Shown: positions 1 to 15,415 of the stretch, one piece after another | Numbering within the stretch: position 1 is the stretch's first letter | How the letters are laid out: each line of letters starts with the position of its first letter | NCBI GenBank assembly: GCA_023101725.1 | Contig: JALJCO010003469.1 | Span: forward strand, 744,001-808,000 | From: Atherinomorus stipes | Taxonomy: Eukaryota > Chordata > Actinopteri > Atheriniformes > Atherinidae | Reading direction: 5' to 3' | DNA length: 64,000 nt | Made by a program: the position numbers and the translations under genes | Notes under the pieces: generated by a model | Database searches by the model: none | What the model was told of the DNA's origin: nothing | The model's input: only the letters and a program-made list of their open reading frames with translations

Positions 1-7
1 TCTAAAA

Positions 8-46
8 CAGTGGTTCTCAAACTTTTTTTGCAGGGCCCCCTTTTCA
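8..46 (+). mobile_element. hAT-Charlie-like terminal fragment
   Basis: The sequence opens with CAGTGGTTCTCAAACTTTTT, which matches the terminal inverted repeat style of hAT-Charlie-group elements. The rest of the element is lost; a (TA)n tract follows at once. A related end in the opposite orientation lies at about 15105-15176, but 15 kb away it is more likely another insertion than the partner end. Superfamily assignment rests on terminal sequence only. Confidence 0.5.
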
Positions 47-53
47 TTGGAAA

Positions 54-55
<2 letters not shown>

Positions 56-123
<68 letters not shown>
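56..123. repeat. (TA)n microsatellite
   Basis: About 34 uninterrupted TA dinucleotides. The open frame of alternating isoleucine and tyrosine read across it is a by-product of the repeat and not a protein. Confidence 0.97.
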
Positions 124-129
<6 letters not shown>

Positions 130-2745
130 TTCTGTATTCTTCAATTTGTGTTTCCCATACTGGGTAACCTGTCGTGATCAGTTCCCATCCTGTCCTTGTT
201 TTTATTTTATTTTATTGTCATCCACAGACTGCCCTCCCTGATGATGGCCTCCACTGTCAGCTGCCTCCCAGCAAAAAGGTTCCCAGTTTAGTCTGGCATC
301 AGCTTTTCTGTGTGGAGTTTACATTTAAGGTTAACTATTTATTCTACATGGATTGTTGGTATGACATTGAGGAGATTGTGCTAGCTGTGTTAGCTCTGTG
401 GTGGACTGACTATCTGTTTGGTCGTCTGGGCTGAGCTCGCTGGACTGCATGCTCACAGCTACTCCTAGAGTAACGACACAAGCCAGCCCTCATCCCTGGA
501 ATCTGGAATTTGCGTGACAGCCAGAGAAATATACCCGATCAAGTAGGTTTGTGTGGCAACAGGAATTATTAGCGAGGCTAATCGCAGTGATTAAACTTAA
601 ACATCTGATCTCTTTGGAGGGGAAATGAAGACTATTACAGCTAAGCTTGGAATGGAGGTAAAAGAGGTGAAGTAGATTTTCCCACCAAGTTTTAATTTCC
701 TGATCTTCTCCTGTCTCTCAGGTGTGATTTTCAGCTAAACTGGTAACCAGTTGTGGAATTTTGGGGCCCAGCACAAGCAGGATTTCCATAATGTTCTGTT
801 TTCTCTGACTGTTTTCTCTGACTGGGATGCAGACAGCTGAGTCATGTTTCCATCCTCACTGAGCATCATCATACAAGGTGTTCTGTTCCTATAGGAAGCG
901 AGCAGGCGACTTGATGACCTGTCTGTCCAACAAACTAGCTTTAGATGACATAAATTAGGAATTGTGAGTGAATCTTGTCGAGTAGGTTTAAGTATTTCTC
1001 TCTTTTTTTCTTAGTTTTTCAACAAATGTTAAAGTTTTTCATGTGAACAAATGATTGGACCACTGGAGAATTTTAATAACTGCTCCTTTATCTCCTCCTA
1101 GCTTATCAAGTTGAAAAACGTCTGATTCACAGCACAGATGATCAGATATCACCATTTAGCAGCCTTTGCATCAGCACCTTCAACAGCTTTGATCCTCCCT
1201 GTAGTCCACCACATGTATTAGAGACATGCAGATCAGACAGTGAAGTCAATGAAACAGAAACCATCAGTCAAGCTACTGACGTCTGGATTTACAAATTCCT
1301 TGATTTCTTATTTTTAAGCAGTAAATGGAAACAAGACATGCAGACAAATACAGCTGGAAAGTAGATATACATAGAAATAAATCAATGTATCCATCGTAAC
1401 TTGATACAAAATCTAAAAATTGGCAAAAATTGATATCAAACCCACTTTTATTATGAAAATGGCTTTATTTTGAAGTTCCTCTGACACATTTTCACAATAA
1501 AAAAGGTTGTGCAGTGAATATGACATAGATAGATTGTATTGCATGTACTTTCATGTAAGTAGGAGCTTACAGTTATGTTGAGAAAACAATCACCCTGTTT
1601 ATTACTTGTGTTTATTACTTGTAATATTGTTTCAGATTGTTTCATATTGATCGGTGGATCGTGAACAGATTTAAATTGAAATTGAGTTAAATAACTTGTT
1701 GCAGCTGAAAGATCATTTTGCAGGATTTATCCAATGGGAAGCTCTTACATGTTAGCTTAGATAAATTCAGGTGGTGATTCTTGTACAGAAAGTTTACAAA
1801 GGTGTTATTAAGGATCTGTTTACTTCCACTTTCCGTAATCTGATTGGTATTGTGGCATAGTCGTTTGGTGAGGTGTAAAAAGTTTGTGAAGGTTGTTAGA
1901 AAATCACCACGGCTAATGAAGTCCAACAGCTCATGTCTTACTGGGTGATCAGTCCCCAAACAGACGATGCAAATAAAAAATATGTTTGGATTTTGACTGA
2001 ATGAAATAGGAGCCTCTAAGTTAAATAAGTATGTATTGTGGGTGTATGTTTGCAGAGCTGCTTTTGGATTGTTTTATCTTCTATGGGGGTTGAATTCAAC
2101 AATTTCTGTTGCAACCCAAAGGGATCTCTTTTTTTACACAACATTCTGTGCTTGCTTTTATTCAAGCTGCCTATAATTTCTATGACTGAAGAAAATTTTA
2201 GCATCAAACGAGCTGTAAGAAGCAGTTGGAGCCAGGCAGCGATCGACTGCTGTTTAACTCTCTGTAGATTTGTAGTCTATTTGATCGCCTTTAGGAACAA
2301 CAGAAAAGTTAAAAAACCTCTTGTGATTCAGAGGGTGTAGCAGGCAGACAGGAGGATATTCAACAGGTGGAAGTGAGACTGAGCAGGAAACAGAGAGCCC
2401 AGAGAGGCAGCCTGAGGCTCACCAGCATTCCTCAGACCTAAAGGTCCAGATTGGTGGGTTTTGTGGCGGAGGCGGTCAGGAATGGAAATAAGGAATCAGT
2501 TTTTTAAATATTTTTCATATTCTGACTGTTCCCTCCTTTCATGCTGCTTCCAAGTTGCTTTAGAAGATGGTGCAGTTTTCCCTCACTGTCCTAGGAATTT
2601 AACCTCTTCCTGACGAGGTCTATTTTTTTTTCTGCATCCTGTGTTAACTTACAAACGTAAAATAAGTAAAGTATACATTCACAGCTACAAGGGCTGCATG
2701 CATAATTTTGGTCTCTATATAAACCTGAGACCTGACATTACTACA
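124..2745. other. No gene or clear repeat recognised
   Basis: AT-rich unique-looking sequence. Short open frames on both strands show no recognisable domain, no repeated codon pattern and no convincing splice-bounded exon. I see no RNA gene. Confidence 0.5.
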
Positions 2746-2754
2746 GAAGTGTCA

Positions 2755-3640
2755 GATTCGAGATATACCATAAAGTATTCACTCGCCTGCCTTGACTTAC
2801 ATATACTGTAAGCTTGAGTGACATCCCATTCCTAATCCACAGGCTTCAATACGATGTTGGTCCACCTTTTGCGGCTAGAACAGCTTCAACTCTTCTGGGG
2901 AGGCCGTCCACAAGGTTTAAGAGTGTGTTTGTTTTTGACCATTCTTCCAGAAGCACATTTGTGAGGTCACACACTGATGTTAGACAAGAAGGCCTGGCTC
3001 TCAGTCTCCGCTCTACATGTAATTCATCCTAAAGGTGTTCTATGGGGTTGAGGTCAGGACTATGTTAAGGCCAGTCCAGTTCCTCCACACCAGACTCTGC
3101 ATCCATGCCTTTACGGACCTGCTTTTTGCACCGGTGCACAGTCATGTTGGATGAGGAAGGGGCCAGCTCCAACTGTCCAAAATGTCTTGGTATGCTGAAG
3201 CAGTGAGAGTTCCTATCACTGGAAGTAAGGGGCCAAGCCCAGCTCCTGAAAACACCCCCACACCATAATCCCCCCTCCACCAAACTACACGGCACAATGC
3301 AGTCAGACAAGTACCGTTGTTCTGGCAACCACCAGACCCAGACTCATCCATCAGATTACCAGATGGAGAAGCATGATTTGTCACTCCAGAATACACCTCC
3401 ACTGCTAGAGTCCAGTGATAGTGTGCTTTACAGCAATGCATCCAATGCTTTGTATTGCACTTGGTGATGTATGGCTTGGATGCAGCTGCATGACCAGAAA
3501 CCCATTCCATGAAGCTCCCTGCACTGTTCTTGAGCTAATCTGAGGGCCACATGAAGTTTGGAGCTCTTTGTGGTTGAAATGAGTTCAACTGGCTTAAAAT
3601 TTCTTTCTTTTGTAAGTGACCATGACTTAAGCACTAAAAA
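2755..3640 (-). pseudogene. Tc1/mariner-type transposase, decayed
   Basis: Reading the minus strand from about 3640 down to 2850 gives a Tc1-type DDE transposase in pieces across several frames. Recognisable blocks in order are HAAASKPYITKCN, a stretch resembling the CKAHRHWTLE block, a DESG motif around the second catalytic acidic residue, VWWRGDYGVGVFSGAGLGPL, then GVEELDWP, SPDLNPIEHL, ERRLRARPSCLTSV, LLEEWSK and a C-terminal PRRVEAVLAAKGGPTSY. The family normally encodes about 340 residues that bind terminal inverted repeats and cut and paste the element at TA dinucleotides in the nucleus. Here the N-terminal helix-turn-helix half is missing, the upstream end stops near 3640, and several frameshifts and stops break the frame. 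The sequence TAAAGTATTCACTCGCC near 2772 looks like the remaining 3' terminal repeat. It is a dead fossil copy. Confidence 0.9.
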
Positions 3641-4465
3641 CTGCTGGGTTAAAAATAACCCAATTTGAGTTATTTTTAACCCAACCGCTGGGTCAATATA
3701 GCACCAACCCAGCAGTAGTTAATTTGACCCAACAGAATGGGTTGTGCATTTTAACCCATCTAGATGGGTTACACATTTAACCCAAATGCTGGGTTAAATT
3801 AAATACCATGTTGGGTTGTTTTGACAATGAATGCGTATTTGTCATTTGCCCTATCCAAATCCTGGAACAAGTTTTAAAAAATATTATTTTACAAATAAAT
3901 TCTAATCGAAGTGGGACATTTTGTTTTATGCATCTGAACCATTTCTATGATAAGAGGGTACATGTTTTAAAAGAAAATGCAGAGTAAGAGATCCAACACT
4001 TGCTGTAGTAGACAGTGACCTGTCATTATTGCTCATCATCTAGGTATGGTCGTGAATTAATTTCCCTGTACTGTCCTTCACACTCATGGTGCAACTTAAT
4101 AGAATTAATTAATTAATTAATTAACTTAATAGAATTTAATAGAATTTTTCTACAACTTTGGCTAAATGTAAACATAACTAAGGCAGTACAACACATATTT
4201 CAAATTTATATGATAACCATCATAAAAAGCTAAATTCCTGCTCCATTTGAGCCTTTGTGGTACAAATACATTGAGTTTTGAAAAATAGCCCCGCCCCCTC
4301 GAACAGAAACGTACCCAACCCAACGGCTGGGTTAAAAAAACAACCCAGCATTTTTTAGGGATTAACCCAATGCAAGGGTTAAAAAAAAAAGAAAAATCTA
4401 GATAATAGCCCAAAATGGGTTACACATTTCACAACCCAGCAGTTGGGTTGATGAAATAACACACG
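3640..4465. mobile_element. Foldback MITE of AACCCA/TGGGTT blocks
   Basis: Both ends are crowded with short inverted blocks of the type CTGGGTTAAAAATAACCCA; left examples lie at 3643-3815 and right ones at 4313-4450. The middle (about 3840-4290) is AT-rich, holds an (AATT)n run near 4105-4123, and codes for nothing. Subterminal repeats in both orientations around an AT-rich core are typical of non-autonomous DNA transposons in fish. Exact ends and target duplication are unclear. Confidence 0.7.
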
Positions 4466-4990
4466 GTCGCTGTCCGGTGCTGAATTTCCATGTAACAGGG
4501 TGTTTGCACTTCTCGCTGGGCTTTGTGTTTTAATTTAATTTTTGACCTCATAATGATGTGATCCGAAACATTAGACAGCTTGCACTTCTCGCCGCGGCTG
4601 CACTTTGTAGCCTATTCATTTCATCAATTACATTTCCTAAGTTATATTGTGATCCGAAACAATATTACTAATGCATAGTTGTTTGTTTTCATTGATTATG
4701 CATGTGAAATGGATAGGCTGCATGGTCACTGTCCGGTGCCGAATCGCACCTTTCCATGTGAAACATTTTTGCCGTTGCTGTGGTCGCTTGCATTAGGCTT
4801 AGTTATTTTGTTGGATATTCTTTGGCCAAATCCAGTTAAAGTGCTGTGTATCTTTGTTGTTTCTATTGAAAGAACGATAACCTCTGTATAGAGTATCATG
4901 AAAATCTATTATTTTCTTAGCACCCCCACAAATCGGTCAAACCCCCCATAGCACCATGGGAGAAAAAATCCTGGCACCATGCCTGCTGGG
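4466..4990. repeat. Dispersed-repeat remnant with internal duplication
   Basis: A GGTCGCTGTCCGGTGCTGAAT block at 4466 is repeated with few changes near 4725 (GGTCACTGTCCGGTGCCGAAT), and GTGATCCGAAACA occurs at about 4559 and 4650. The right margin, about 4918-4985, holds a C-rich then ATCCTGGCACCATG segment that looks like a transposon end. I cannot name the family. Confidence 0.4.
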
Positions 4991-6454
4991 GTCTGTTAAA
5001 TGGTAGAGTCTTTTAGCTGAGTTTCTCCCGTCATGTTGCTATGCTACATGTTAGCATTGATGCATCCTTCTGAACTGGAGGATCTCAAGCTTATCTCTAT
5101 ACAGGCAGATTTTGTCAAAAAGGGATTAAAGAAATATTTCATATAGAAGGAATAATGAATGTGTCCCAAAGATTTAATTCAGTCATCTCATGATGTTCCA
5201 CATTTCTAGTTCAGAAAATACCAGAGGAGCATTTCATTGTCTCTGTTGTGTCTCAGCTGAGCTGAAACAATGGCTTTGACCCCACAGAAACTAGCAGGAC
5301 TGCTTCTGACAGCTGATGCAAAACACCAATGTTCACATTTGAATTTTTTCTGGTTTTATTTTCACTTTTAATCTTTATTTGAGGCTGAATTGCAGAGAAT
5401 TCTGGTCCAAGTGTTGTTTCTTCTCCCCTGAGTTCTAACTTTCAGATTTAATTTTAGCTGATTTCCCCCAAACTCCAGTTTTTGCCAGAATTCCTCCTCC
5501 CTTGTACATCAGCCATAATTCAGCTGCTGCCCAGACAATGTGTTTGACTGTTCATCACAAGTAGCGGTGAACCAAAATGCACGATGGCGATACAAAGCGA
5601 ACGTTTAAAAAAATGAAACACTGTGATTGATGTTACAGTCTTGGCAAACCAGCACGCTGGGGAGCAGAATTAAAGATTCCCTTCTGGGCAAGAGGCTCAG
5701 AGGGAAGAAATTTAAAGCACTTTAATGTCTCTGTCTCCATTTTTCACAACATGTAGATGTGCACATACGCTTCGCTCTGCCTTATCCCAAACTCTCCCAC
5801 TCCCTCTTTGGCTTTCCGTAAAGACTTTAATGTCTGTGTTCATCTTTTGATTTCCTATTCATTACACTGTTCACAAAGTGCTGCAGGGTCCACCACTCTC
5901 CCCCAGAACCCCTCCCCAACATGAGCTTCCAGAAGGAAGCAGCACCAGCAACGCTGTTGGCAGACATCTGGAAATGTTTAGCCCCTGAGCTGGCGGTCAC
6001 TGTCTGCACCAATAGAGACCGTAGCTCAACCTTTGCAATGTGACAAGACTTCATATATCTCCCTGACCCTGTGTACTGTAATGGAAACACCACCGGCATC
6101 ACACCCAGCCCCTCATCCTCAGCTCCTTCCTCCTCTTCCTTCACCGTGTAGTATTAAATGTGCGGCCAGTTTTTTTTTTTCTGTCTGTTGAGGAGGAGCA
6201 GATTTCCACAGCAAAGTGATCGTTTCAGCTAAAGATCAAAGATCATTTAAACTAGTTTGCCAACAGGAATGAGCGACTTTGCTTGCTCCACTGTTGCTGT
6301 TCAACAAAACATGGCAGCTAATATGAAATCATCCCTGATATGCTGTAATGATAGTAGTTTTCTTTTTCTTATGTGTCTGTTTTAAAGTAAAACCGCATCT
6401 TTTAAAATCATATTAACTCCTGTGATTTACCGGTGATGGTAAATGGACTGTACT
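4991..6454. other. No gene or clear repeat recognised
   Basis: Unremarkable sequence. A 105-codon minus-strand frame near 5827-6144 has an acidic start and no recognisable domain, so I do not call it a gene. Confidence 0.45.
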
Positions 6455-8131
6455 TACAGTTGTCCTCAAAATTATTCATACCCTCCAATTACAGAAAACG
6501 CTACATTCACAACAGTAATTCAAATAACAAGAAATTAAAGAAACTAATAATAAATGAAGATGTTCAAAATTATAATTTTGTTAAATAAATTATTGCTTTT
6601 GAATTGTGATTGGAAATAATAATTAAAAAAAAATAAACAAACAAAACTGTCTCAGACACATAAGGGTACCTTCCCCATGAACAGTGGACCAAAATACCTG
6701 TCAACAGGTGTAGAAGTCCTTTTGAACATTACAGAAAACACTAGATTGCAGTGATTGTCTCAAAGTGTTGCTCAAAAAAACAAAAAAACAAAACAAAAAA
6801 GCTTTGGAGCCCCATCATAATTGTTTTGTTTTTTTCATTTATTGTGTGTGTTTTTAATATTTCTTTCAAACTGCAATTAAAAATAATCGTGAATTTCATA
6901 GAACTGCTATCTATTATTACTTTTGTCAATCTCAACTTATTTCAATGACAGCTGATTTTTTTTCTTTTTCATTCTTTAATAGGGAATATCACGCTTACCG
7001 GAACTTCCCGGTACTTGGGCATTTCCTCTTCCGGGCCATATTAACAACAGTTATTCCTGCTCTGTTAGACTGTTTAAATCGGATAAACACTAAACATACT
7101 TACGTTTTCATTCCAGACTGAAGTCATACTAAGGAAGAAGTGGATCAAAGCGATCGATTTGCCGCGGTGAAGGGCCGAACTTTATAATAAAACAACACGC
7201 GTTTGTTTTTAGCCGGTGGGGCACAACACTGGCACTTCACAGCATGCTAGCATTAGCCAGCTAGCGTTTACTGACGTGCTTAACATTGTGCGTCTTTAAA
7301 CACACAAACATCTGAAAATCGGGTCTGTACCCCCCCGTTTCCAGTTGAACAACTGGGGACTGCCAAGAAAGGAGATACTTTCAGATGCTTGTGTGTTTTC
7401 AGCCGCACAAAGTTAGGCACGTCATCGAGCTGGCTAATGCTAGCCTGCTAACACGACTGTATAGTCTGCCGGCTATAAACAAACGTGTGTTGTTTTATTA
7501 TAAAGTTAGGTCCTTCACCGCGGCGAATCGGTTGTTTTGATTCACTTCTTCCTTAGCATCACTTCAGTCTGGAATGAAAATTTGGCATTAGCGTTTATCC
7601 GATTTACAAAGTTTAACAGAGTAGTAGCTGGCAGACTACTGTTAGCAGGCTAGCATTAGCCAGCTTGATGACGTGCCTAACTTTGTGCGGCTGAAAACAC
7701 ACAAGCATCTGAAAGTGTCTCCTTTCTTGGCCGTCCCCAGTTGTTCCATTGGAAACGGGGGGGTACAGACCCGATTTTCAGATGTTTGTGTGTTTTAAAA
7801 TGCACAAAGTTAAGCACGTCGGTAAACGCTAGCTGGCTAATGCTAGCATGCCGGTGTTGTGCCCCACCGGCTACAAACAAACATGCTACGTTGTTTTATT
7901 ATAAAGTTCGGCCCTTCCCTCTAGAGAATCGCTTTGATCCACTTCTTCCTTAGTATCACTCCGTGAAAATTTAAGTAGGGTTGGCGTTTATTCACGTTAT
8001 TTACGAAGTAAAGCAGGGACATTGAACTGGGCCGGAAGTGGGCCGTCTAAGTGTTTCAAACCGGAAGTTCGGAACACGGAAGCGTGATAATCCCCCATTG
8101 GAGGGTATGAATAATTCTGAGGACGACTGTA
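6455..8131. mobile_element. Tc1-type non-autonomous element, invaded
   Basis: The left end CAGTTGTCCTCAAAATTATT is mirrored by the right end near 8100-8129 with about two mismatches over some 30 bp. Both ends are bounded by TA, the target duplication of Tc1/mariner transposons. The left interior (6520-6950) is shared with two other copies in this window, at about 31085 and 52190, through blocks such as CATGAACAGTGG and GATTGCAGTGATTG. Only about 40 bp of the right side remains because a 1.1 kb foldback element (6987-8089) sits next to the right terminus. No transposase is encoded. Confidence 0.85.
6987..8089. mobile_element. Modular foldback transposon nested in Tc1-type element
   Basis: The ends TATCACGCTTACCGG and TATCACGCTTCCGTG (right end read on the minus strand) form a terminal inverted repeat. 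Inside, a module of roughly 180 bp carries, in order, CAGATGTTTGTGTGTTTT, GCACAAAGTTAAGCACGTC, AGCTGGCTAATGCTAGC, ACAAACAAAC, TTATTATAAAGTT and CACTTCTTCCTTAG. It occurs at about 7130-7310 (minus), 7380-7560 (plus), 7635-7715 (minus, partial) and 7780-7960 (plus). The single strand could fold into a long hairpin centred near 7545. It has no plausible ORF; open frames at 7677-7953 are shadows of the repeat. Confidence 0.85.
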
Positions 8132-8134
8132 CAG

Positions 8135-8362
8135 TATAGCACTTATCCAGTCATACGGTGACTATTTAAAGCACTTTACATGTCAGATTTACCCAGTCAT
8201 ACACACGTTCATACCCAGATAGGGACATTGGAAGGCAACATGGGGTTCAGCGTCTTGCCCAAGGACACTTTGGCATGCATCTTGGAAAAGCATGGAGTCA
8301 ATCTACCAACTCTCCAGGTGACAGACAACTGCTCTTCCACCTGAGCTATGGCTGTCACCAGA
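8135..8362 (-). mobile_element. tRNA-derived SINE, minus strand
   Basis: On the minus strand the element begins near 8362 with CAGCCATAGCTCAGGTGGAA, a good A box (TAGCTCAGGTGG), and a B-box-like GGTAGATTGACTCC about 40 bp on. The body follows (TTGGGCAAGACGCTGAACCC) and a tail with GTAAAGTGCTTTAAATAG. This is the layout of tRNA-derived SINEs with a LINE-like tail. It abuts the right end of the Tc1-type element. Confidence 0.75.
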
Positions 8363-8365
8363 TGC

Positions 8366-9535
8366 TGGGGGGCAGCATAAAGGTGTCAGCTGTCACAGAG
8401 ACAGCTGTTGCTCCAAACTCTTCTGTGATGGCTGATGATATGCCTTCTTTTTATTTTTATTAATGTTAGACAAATAACATGACAAGGGACAAAGTCAGAT
8501 TGAAGGGTGAAGTAAACTACCCAGGGTAATCTGTGGAGGGTAGATAGGCCAAAGGGAGGACACAGATTTTTTTTTTTTTTTTTTTCCGTTCAAACCAGTT
8601 TTCCAGGCTAGAGCTCATCCCTGTGCCATTTTAGTGGAGTTCAGCTCACATCAGTCCATATAGCTTAATAACTTTACATCTCGTGCTCAGAAAAAGAGAA
8701 TTATCAATATTACAGGTAGGTCTGCTCACACTTAAATACTCTTATATACCATGATTAGTAATTTATATAATGTTGACAATGTGCTCTGCTAACTACTGTG
8801 TTTTTAATTCTGAAAGTTCAGCAAATTGTCCTTAATAGCATTTTCATTTCATTTTGGCAACCAGTTCATTGTGACAAAAAATATATATAATTTGATATAA
8901 ATTAAAAGGTGCTTCTAAAATATTTTTTTTTTTTATTTTTTTCCTGCTAACAACCAGATGGACCATTTTCATCCTCACATCTCAACTGATGTCTGATGAT
9001 TGTTTGATGAAGTCGTACTTGGGTGCATCCCTGGCCACGGCTGCCTTTAAGGCCACCCAAAAAAGGCTCCTATTTGAGACCCAGAGCCAAGCCTGGGTCT
9101 GGTGCTTCCACCTGAGGAAATCCAGGAAAAAATCACCTTCAGTTTTATTGTTTTAACAAAGTTTGGTCACAACAGCTGGTCGAGTTGCTCCCAGCATGTG
9201 CTCATTTACATTAAACTGTGTGTGTCTGCGTGAGTTGAATGACACATGCAATAATGTCATCACGTTTGTGGTTAGTGACTGTGGACGAGCTGCATTAATG
9301 AAATTGGTAAAATTAACTTTCAAATAAAGACTGAGATCATAAAATACTTTTTAAATTTAACATCTAAACAGAACACAGTGTGAAACATTCATGTACAATT
9401 TTTCTCATATTGTTGATTACTGGTAGCCTACACTACTGTACAGAACTGATTCTCACTCACAGCACTTATTCTACACTTTTGCCACCTGATTAACTCTTCC
9501 TGCTGAATTTCAGCCAGACCGATGTATATGTATAG
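8366..9535. other. No gene recognised; poly-T tracts
   Basis: Contains poly-T runs near 8569-8586 and 8924-8941 and otherwise unremarkable AT-rich sequence. No ORF of interest. Confidence 0.5.
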
Positions 9536-10690
9536 TATAAACCTACAGCATAACCTACAGCTACAGTAAACCTGACGGTATAACCTACAGTGCAACCAAC
9601 GGCATAACATACATTGTCACTAGGGATTATCTACATCATAAACTTAGAGCGTGGCCTATGCATAAACCTACAGTGTAGCCTACAGCATAAAACCACAGCA
9701 TAGCTTACAGCATAAACCTACAGCATAAACCCACAGCGTAGCCTCAAGCATAGCCTAAAGTGTAAACCTGCAGCATAAACCCACAACGTAGCATATTGCG
9801 TAAACCTACAGTGTAGACTACAGCGTAAGACTACAGAGTAGCCTACAGTGTAAACCCACATCATAAAACCTACAGTGTAAACCCACAGCGTAGCCTACAG
9901 AATAACCCTACAGTGTAGACTACAGCATAAACCTACAGCCGAGCCTACAGTGTGAACCTACAGCATAACCTACAGCATAAACCTACAATGTAGCCTATAG
10001 CGTAAGCCAATAGCGTAAACCTACAGCATAAACCTACAGCATAAACCCACAGCGAACACCTACAGTGTAGCCTACAGAATAAACCCTCATCATAAAGCCA
10101 CAGCGTACACCTATAGTGTAGCCTACAGCATAAACCCACAACGTAGTCTATAGCATAAACCTACAGCGTAAACCCACAGCATACACCTATAGTGTAGCCT
10201 ACAGCATTAACCTACAGTGTAGTCTACAGCGTAAACCCACAACATAGACTACAGCATAAACATAAAGTGTAGTCTGCAGAATAAACCCTCAACATAAACC
10301 TACAGCGTAAACCCACAGTGTAAACTACAGCATAAACCTATAGTGTAACCTACAGTTTAGCCTACAGCATAAACCTATAGTGTAACCTACAGTTTAGCCT
10401 ACAGCATAAACCTATGGCGTTGCCTACAGTGTAAAATCACAGCATAGACTACAGCGTAAACCCACAACGTAAACCTATAGTGTAGCTTTCAATGTAAACC
10501 CACAGCGTAGTCTACAGCGTAGTCTACAGCATAAATCCACATCCTTAAAATCACAGCATAGACTACAGCGTAAACCCACATCGAAAATCCTAAAGCGTAG
10601 CATACTGCGTAAACTTACAGCAGAGCCTACAATGTGAACTTAGAGTGTAACATATAGAGTAAACCTACAGAATAGCCTATAGCGCAAACG
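9536..10690. repeat. Degenerate CCTACAGYRTARA minisatellite
   Basis: About 1.15 kb of a repeat with a basic unit near 13-14 bp, CCTACAGCATAAA alternating with CCTACAGTGTAG, often grouped into units of about 28 bp. Units vary by substitutions and small indels, and stops limit every frame. Cysteine-rich minus-strand frames at 9428-9610 and 9945-10139 come from the repeat. Confidence 0.95.
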
Positions 10691-13822
<3,132 letters not shown>

Positions 13823-14625
13823 TCAGAAGCTTTTATTCTTATTTTTATATTTAAAGGACAAAGGTCTATTTTGTAGAATATACGTTCAGTCCAGTCTGTT
13901 TTATTTATAGATTTCACATGTATAAATTCCATGTACTGCAATGCAACATTAACATATTATTAAAAGTTAAATAATAGATCAAAGCTGTTTTCCATATACG
14001 CTCTCTGGCTCAGGAGCATTTTAGGGTCTTCATGCTAATGTTTGTGGAGAAGGAAATGCTTTTGTCCCTGACGATAAGACGTTCATAAATAAGGCAGCAT
14101 AAGCAGCACCCTGCTGAGGCTGAAGTAAAACTGAACTCATCCAGAGACCTGCTAATTAAACCTGCAGGAAGGTGATCCTGGGCTAGTCCTGGTCTGGTTT
14201 TAGATGCAAACCTTCTAGATCCTCTCCATGGTGACAGCTGGCCGGGTTGAGCTTGAGGTATCGCAAGCCGTCACCCTTCCTTGTCTTTCCCCTCTGATTT
14301 GCTTAGTGTGCGTTGAAGTGAAGATTTTTATGTTTATTTTTTTCTACTGCGTGATAGCATGGGTTAGGCCTGACTCCACTTGTGCCGTTTTTAGCTGTGA
14401 TCCCTGGCATTGGTCATCAAACTGGCTTTATGGGAAAATTTTAACCTTGACTTGTTTTTTCTAGGTTTTTCCGAGATTTTTGTTAACATCATTGGTTTTG
14501 TCTTTAAAAAAAATGTATGATTCTGAAGGAATACTTAATTTCCACCCCCAAAATAACCCACTTTGGTGTTCATGACCCATATCTAATTGGTCATCCTGTG
14601 GTCATCCTCTTAATGTGAAGCGTGG
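13823..14625. other. No gene or repeat recognised
   Basis: Ordinary AT-rich sequence with only short frames lacking any recognisable motif. Confidence 0.45.
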
Positions 14626-14627
14626 AA

Positions 14628-14950
14628 ACTGTCAAAATCTTTGTAAAGAAGGAGGATAAAGTGGATTTCGGTGGATTATGTTAACAGCTGTGGAAAAAGC
14701 ATCCAAATGCCAAAATTCAGCTTTTCTCCCCAAAATAGGGCCAAATTTAGATTTTTAAAATAGAACCTGTAGTACATTTGTTTCTGGACACTCATTGATA
14801 AAAAAAGGCTTGTAAGGCTTGTAAGCTATCAGAAACTTCACAAATAAGAAGGATACATGGTGGATTTGGTTCACTGCTCTGACAAGGCACCTACATGCCC
14901 CAAATCAGTTTCCCTCACTGAGATAATGCCAAATCTGGATTTTTAACATG
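14628..14950. repeat. Old diverged tandem duplication
   Basis: Two units of about 120-140 bp (near 14628-14770 and 14830-14950) align in order through AAGGAGGATAAAGTGGATTT versus AAGGATACATGGTGGATTTG, then CAAATGCC versus CATGCCCC, then GCCAAATTTAGATTTTTAAA versus GCCAAATCTGGATTTTTAAC. Divergence is high, so the duplication is old. Confidence 0.55.
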
Positions 14951-15077
14951 TTAATAAATTAGATATTTATGCAATAACCAAGAAATGGATATGTTAATTT
15001 CACAGATTAATCTCTTTGCAATAATGTGTTAATATTGATAGCCCCCAAATCCCAAATTTCTTTAATAAATTTAGGTT

Positions 15078-15176
15078 ATTTTTTTTTTTTTTTTTTTTTT
15101 TATAATGATCTGGCGACCCACTAAAATTATCATGCGATACATATGGGGGTCTCAATCCCCAGTTTGAAAACCACTG
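15078..15176 (-). mobile_element. hAT-like terminal fragment with poly-T
   Basis: Read on the minus strand it starts ACAGTGGTTTTCAAACTGGG at about 15176 and runs into GGGTCGCCAGATC and a poly-A/T run. The start resembles the hAT-Charlie-like end at position 8. No internal transposase is left. Confidence 0.5.
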
Positions 15177-15415
15177 TTTTAGAGAACTTCTAAGGCGGCA
15201 ACTGTCCTGTAAAGGCCCATTTATGCTCCCTAACGTGCGGACCACAGAGCCCTGACAGAGTGGGCCCACACTTCATTCCAGCCATTCAATATTAGAGGAA
15301 AAACCACGTTACTTGACATCTGCATACTGTATCTGTCTTCAGCGCTGACCATAAATCGACCTTGAGACTTTACATATTTCTTCCGGGCCATTCCCCCACG
15401 GGTCGGTCACATATA

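Noticed and set aside
47..241. Open frame of alternating Ile/Tyr
   Set aside because: It reads through (TA)n and has no protein-like composition.
7677..7953. Overlapping plus and minus frames of about 70 codons
   Set aside because: They lie in inverted modules of the foldback element and mirror each other.
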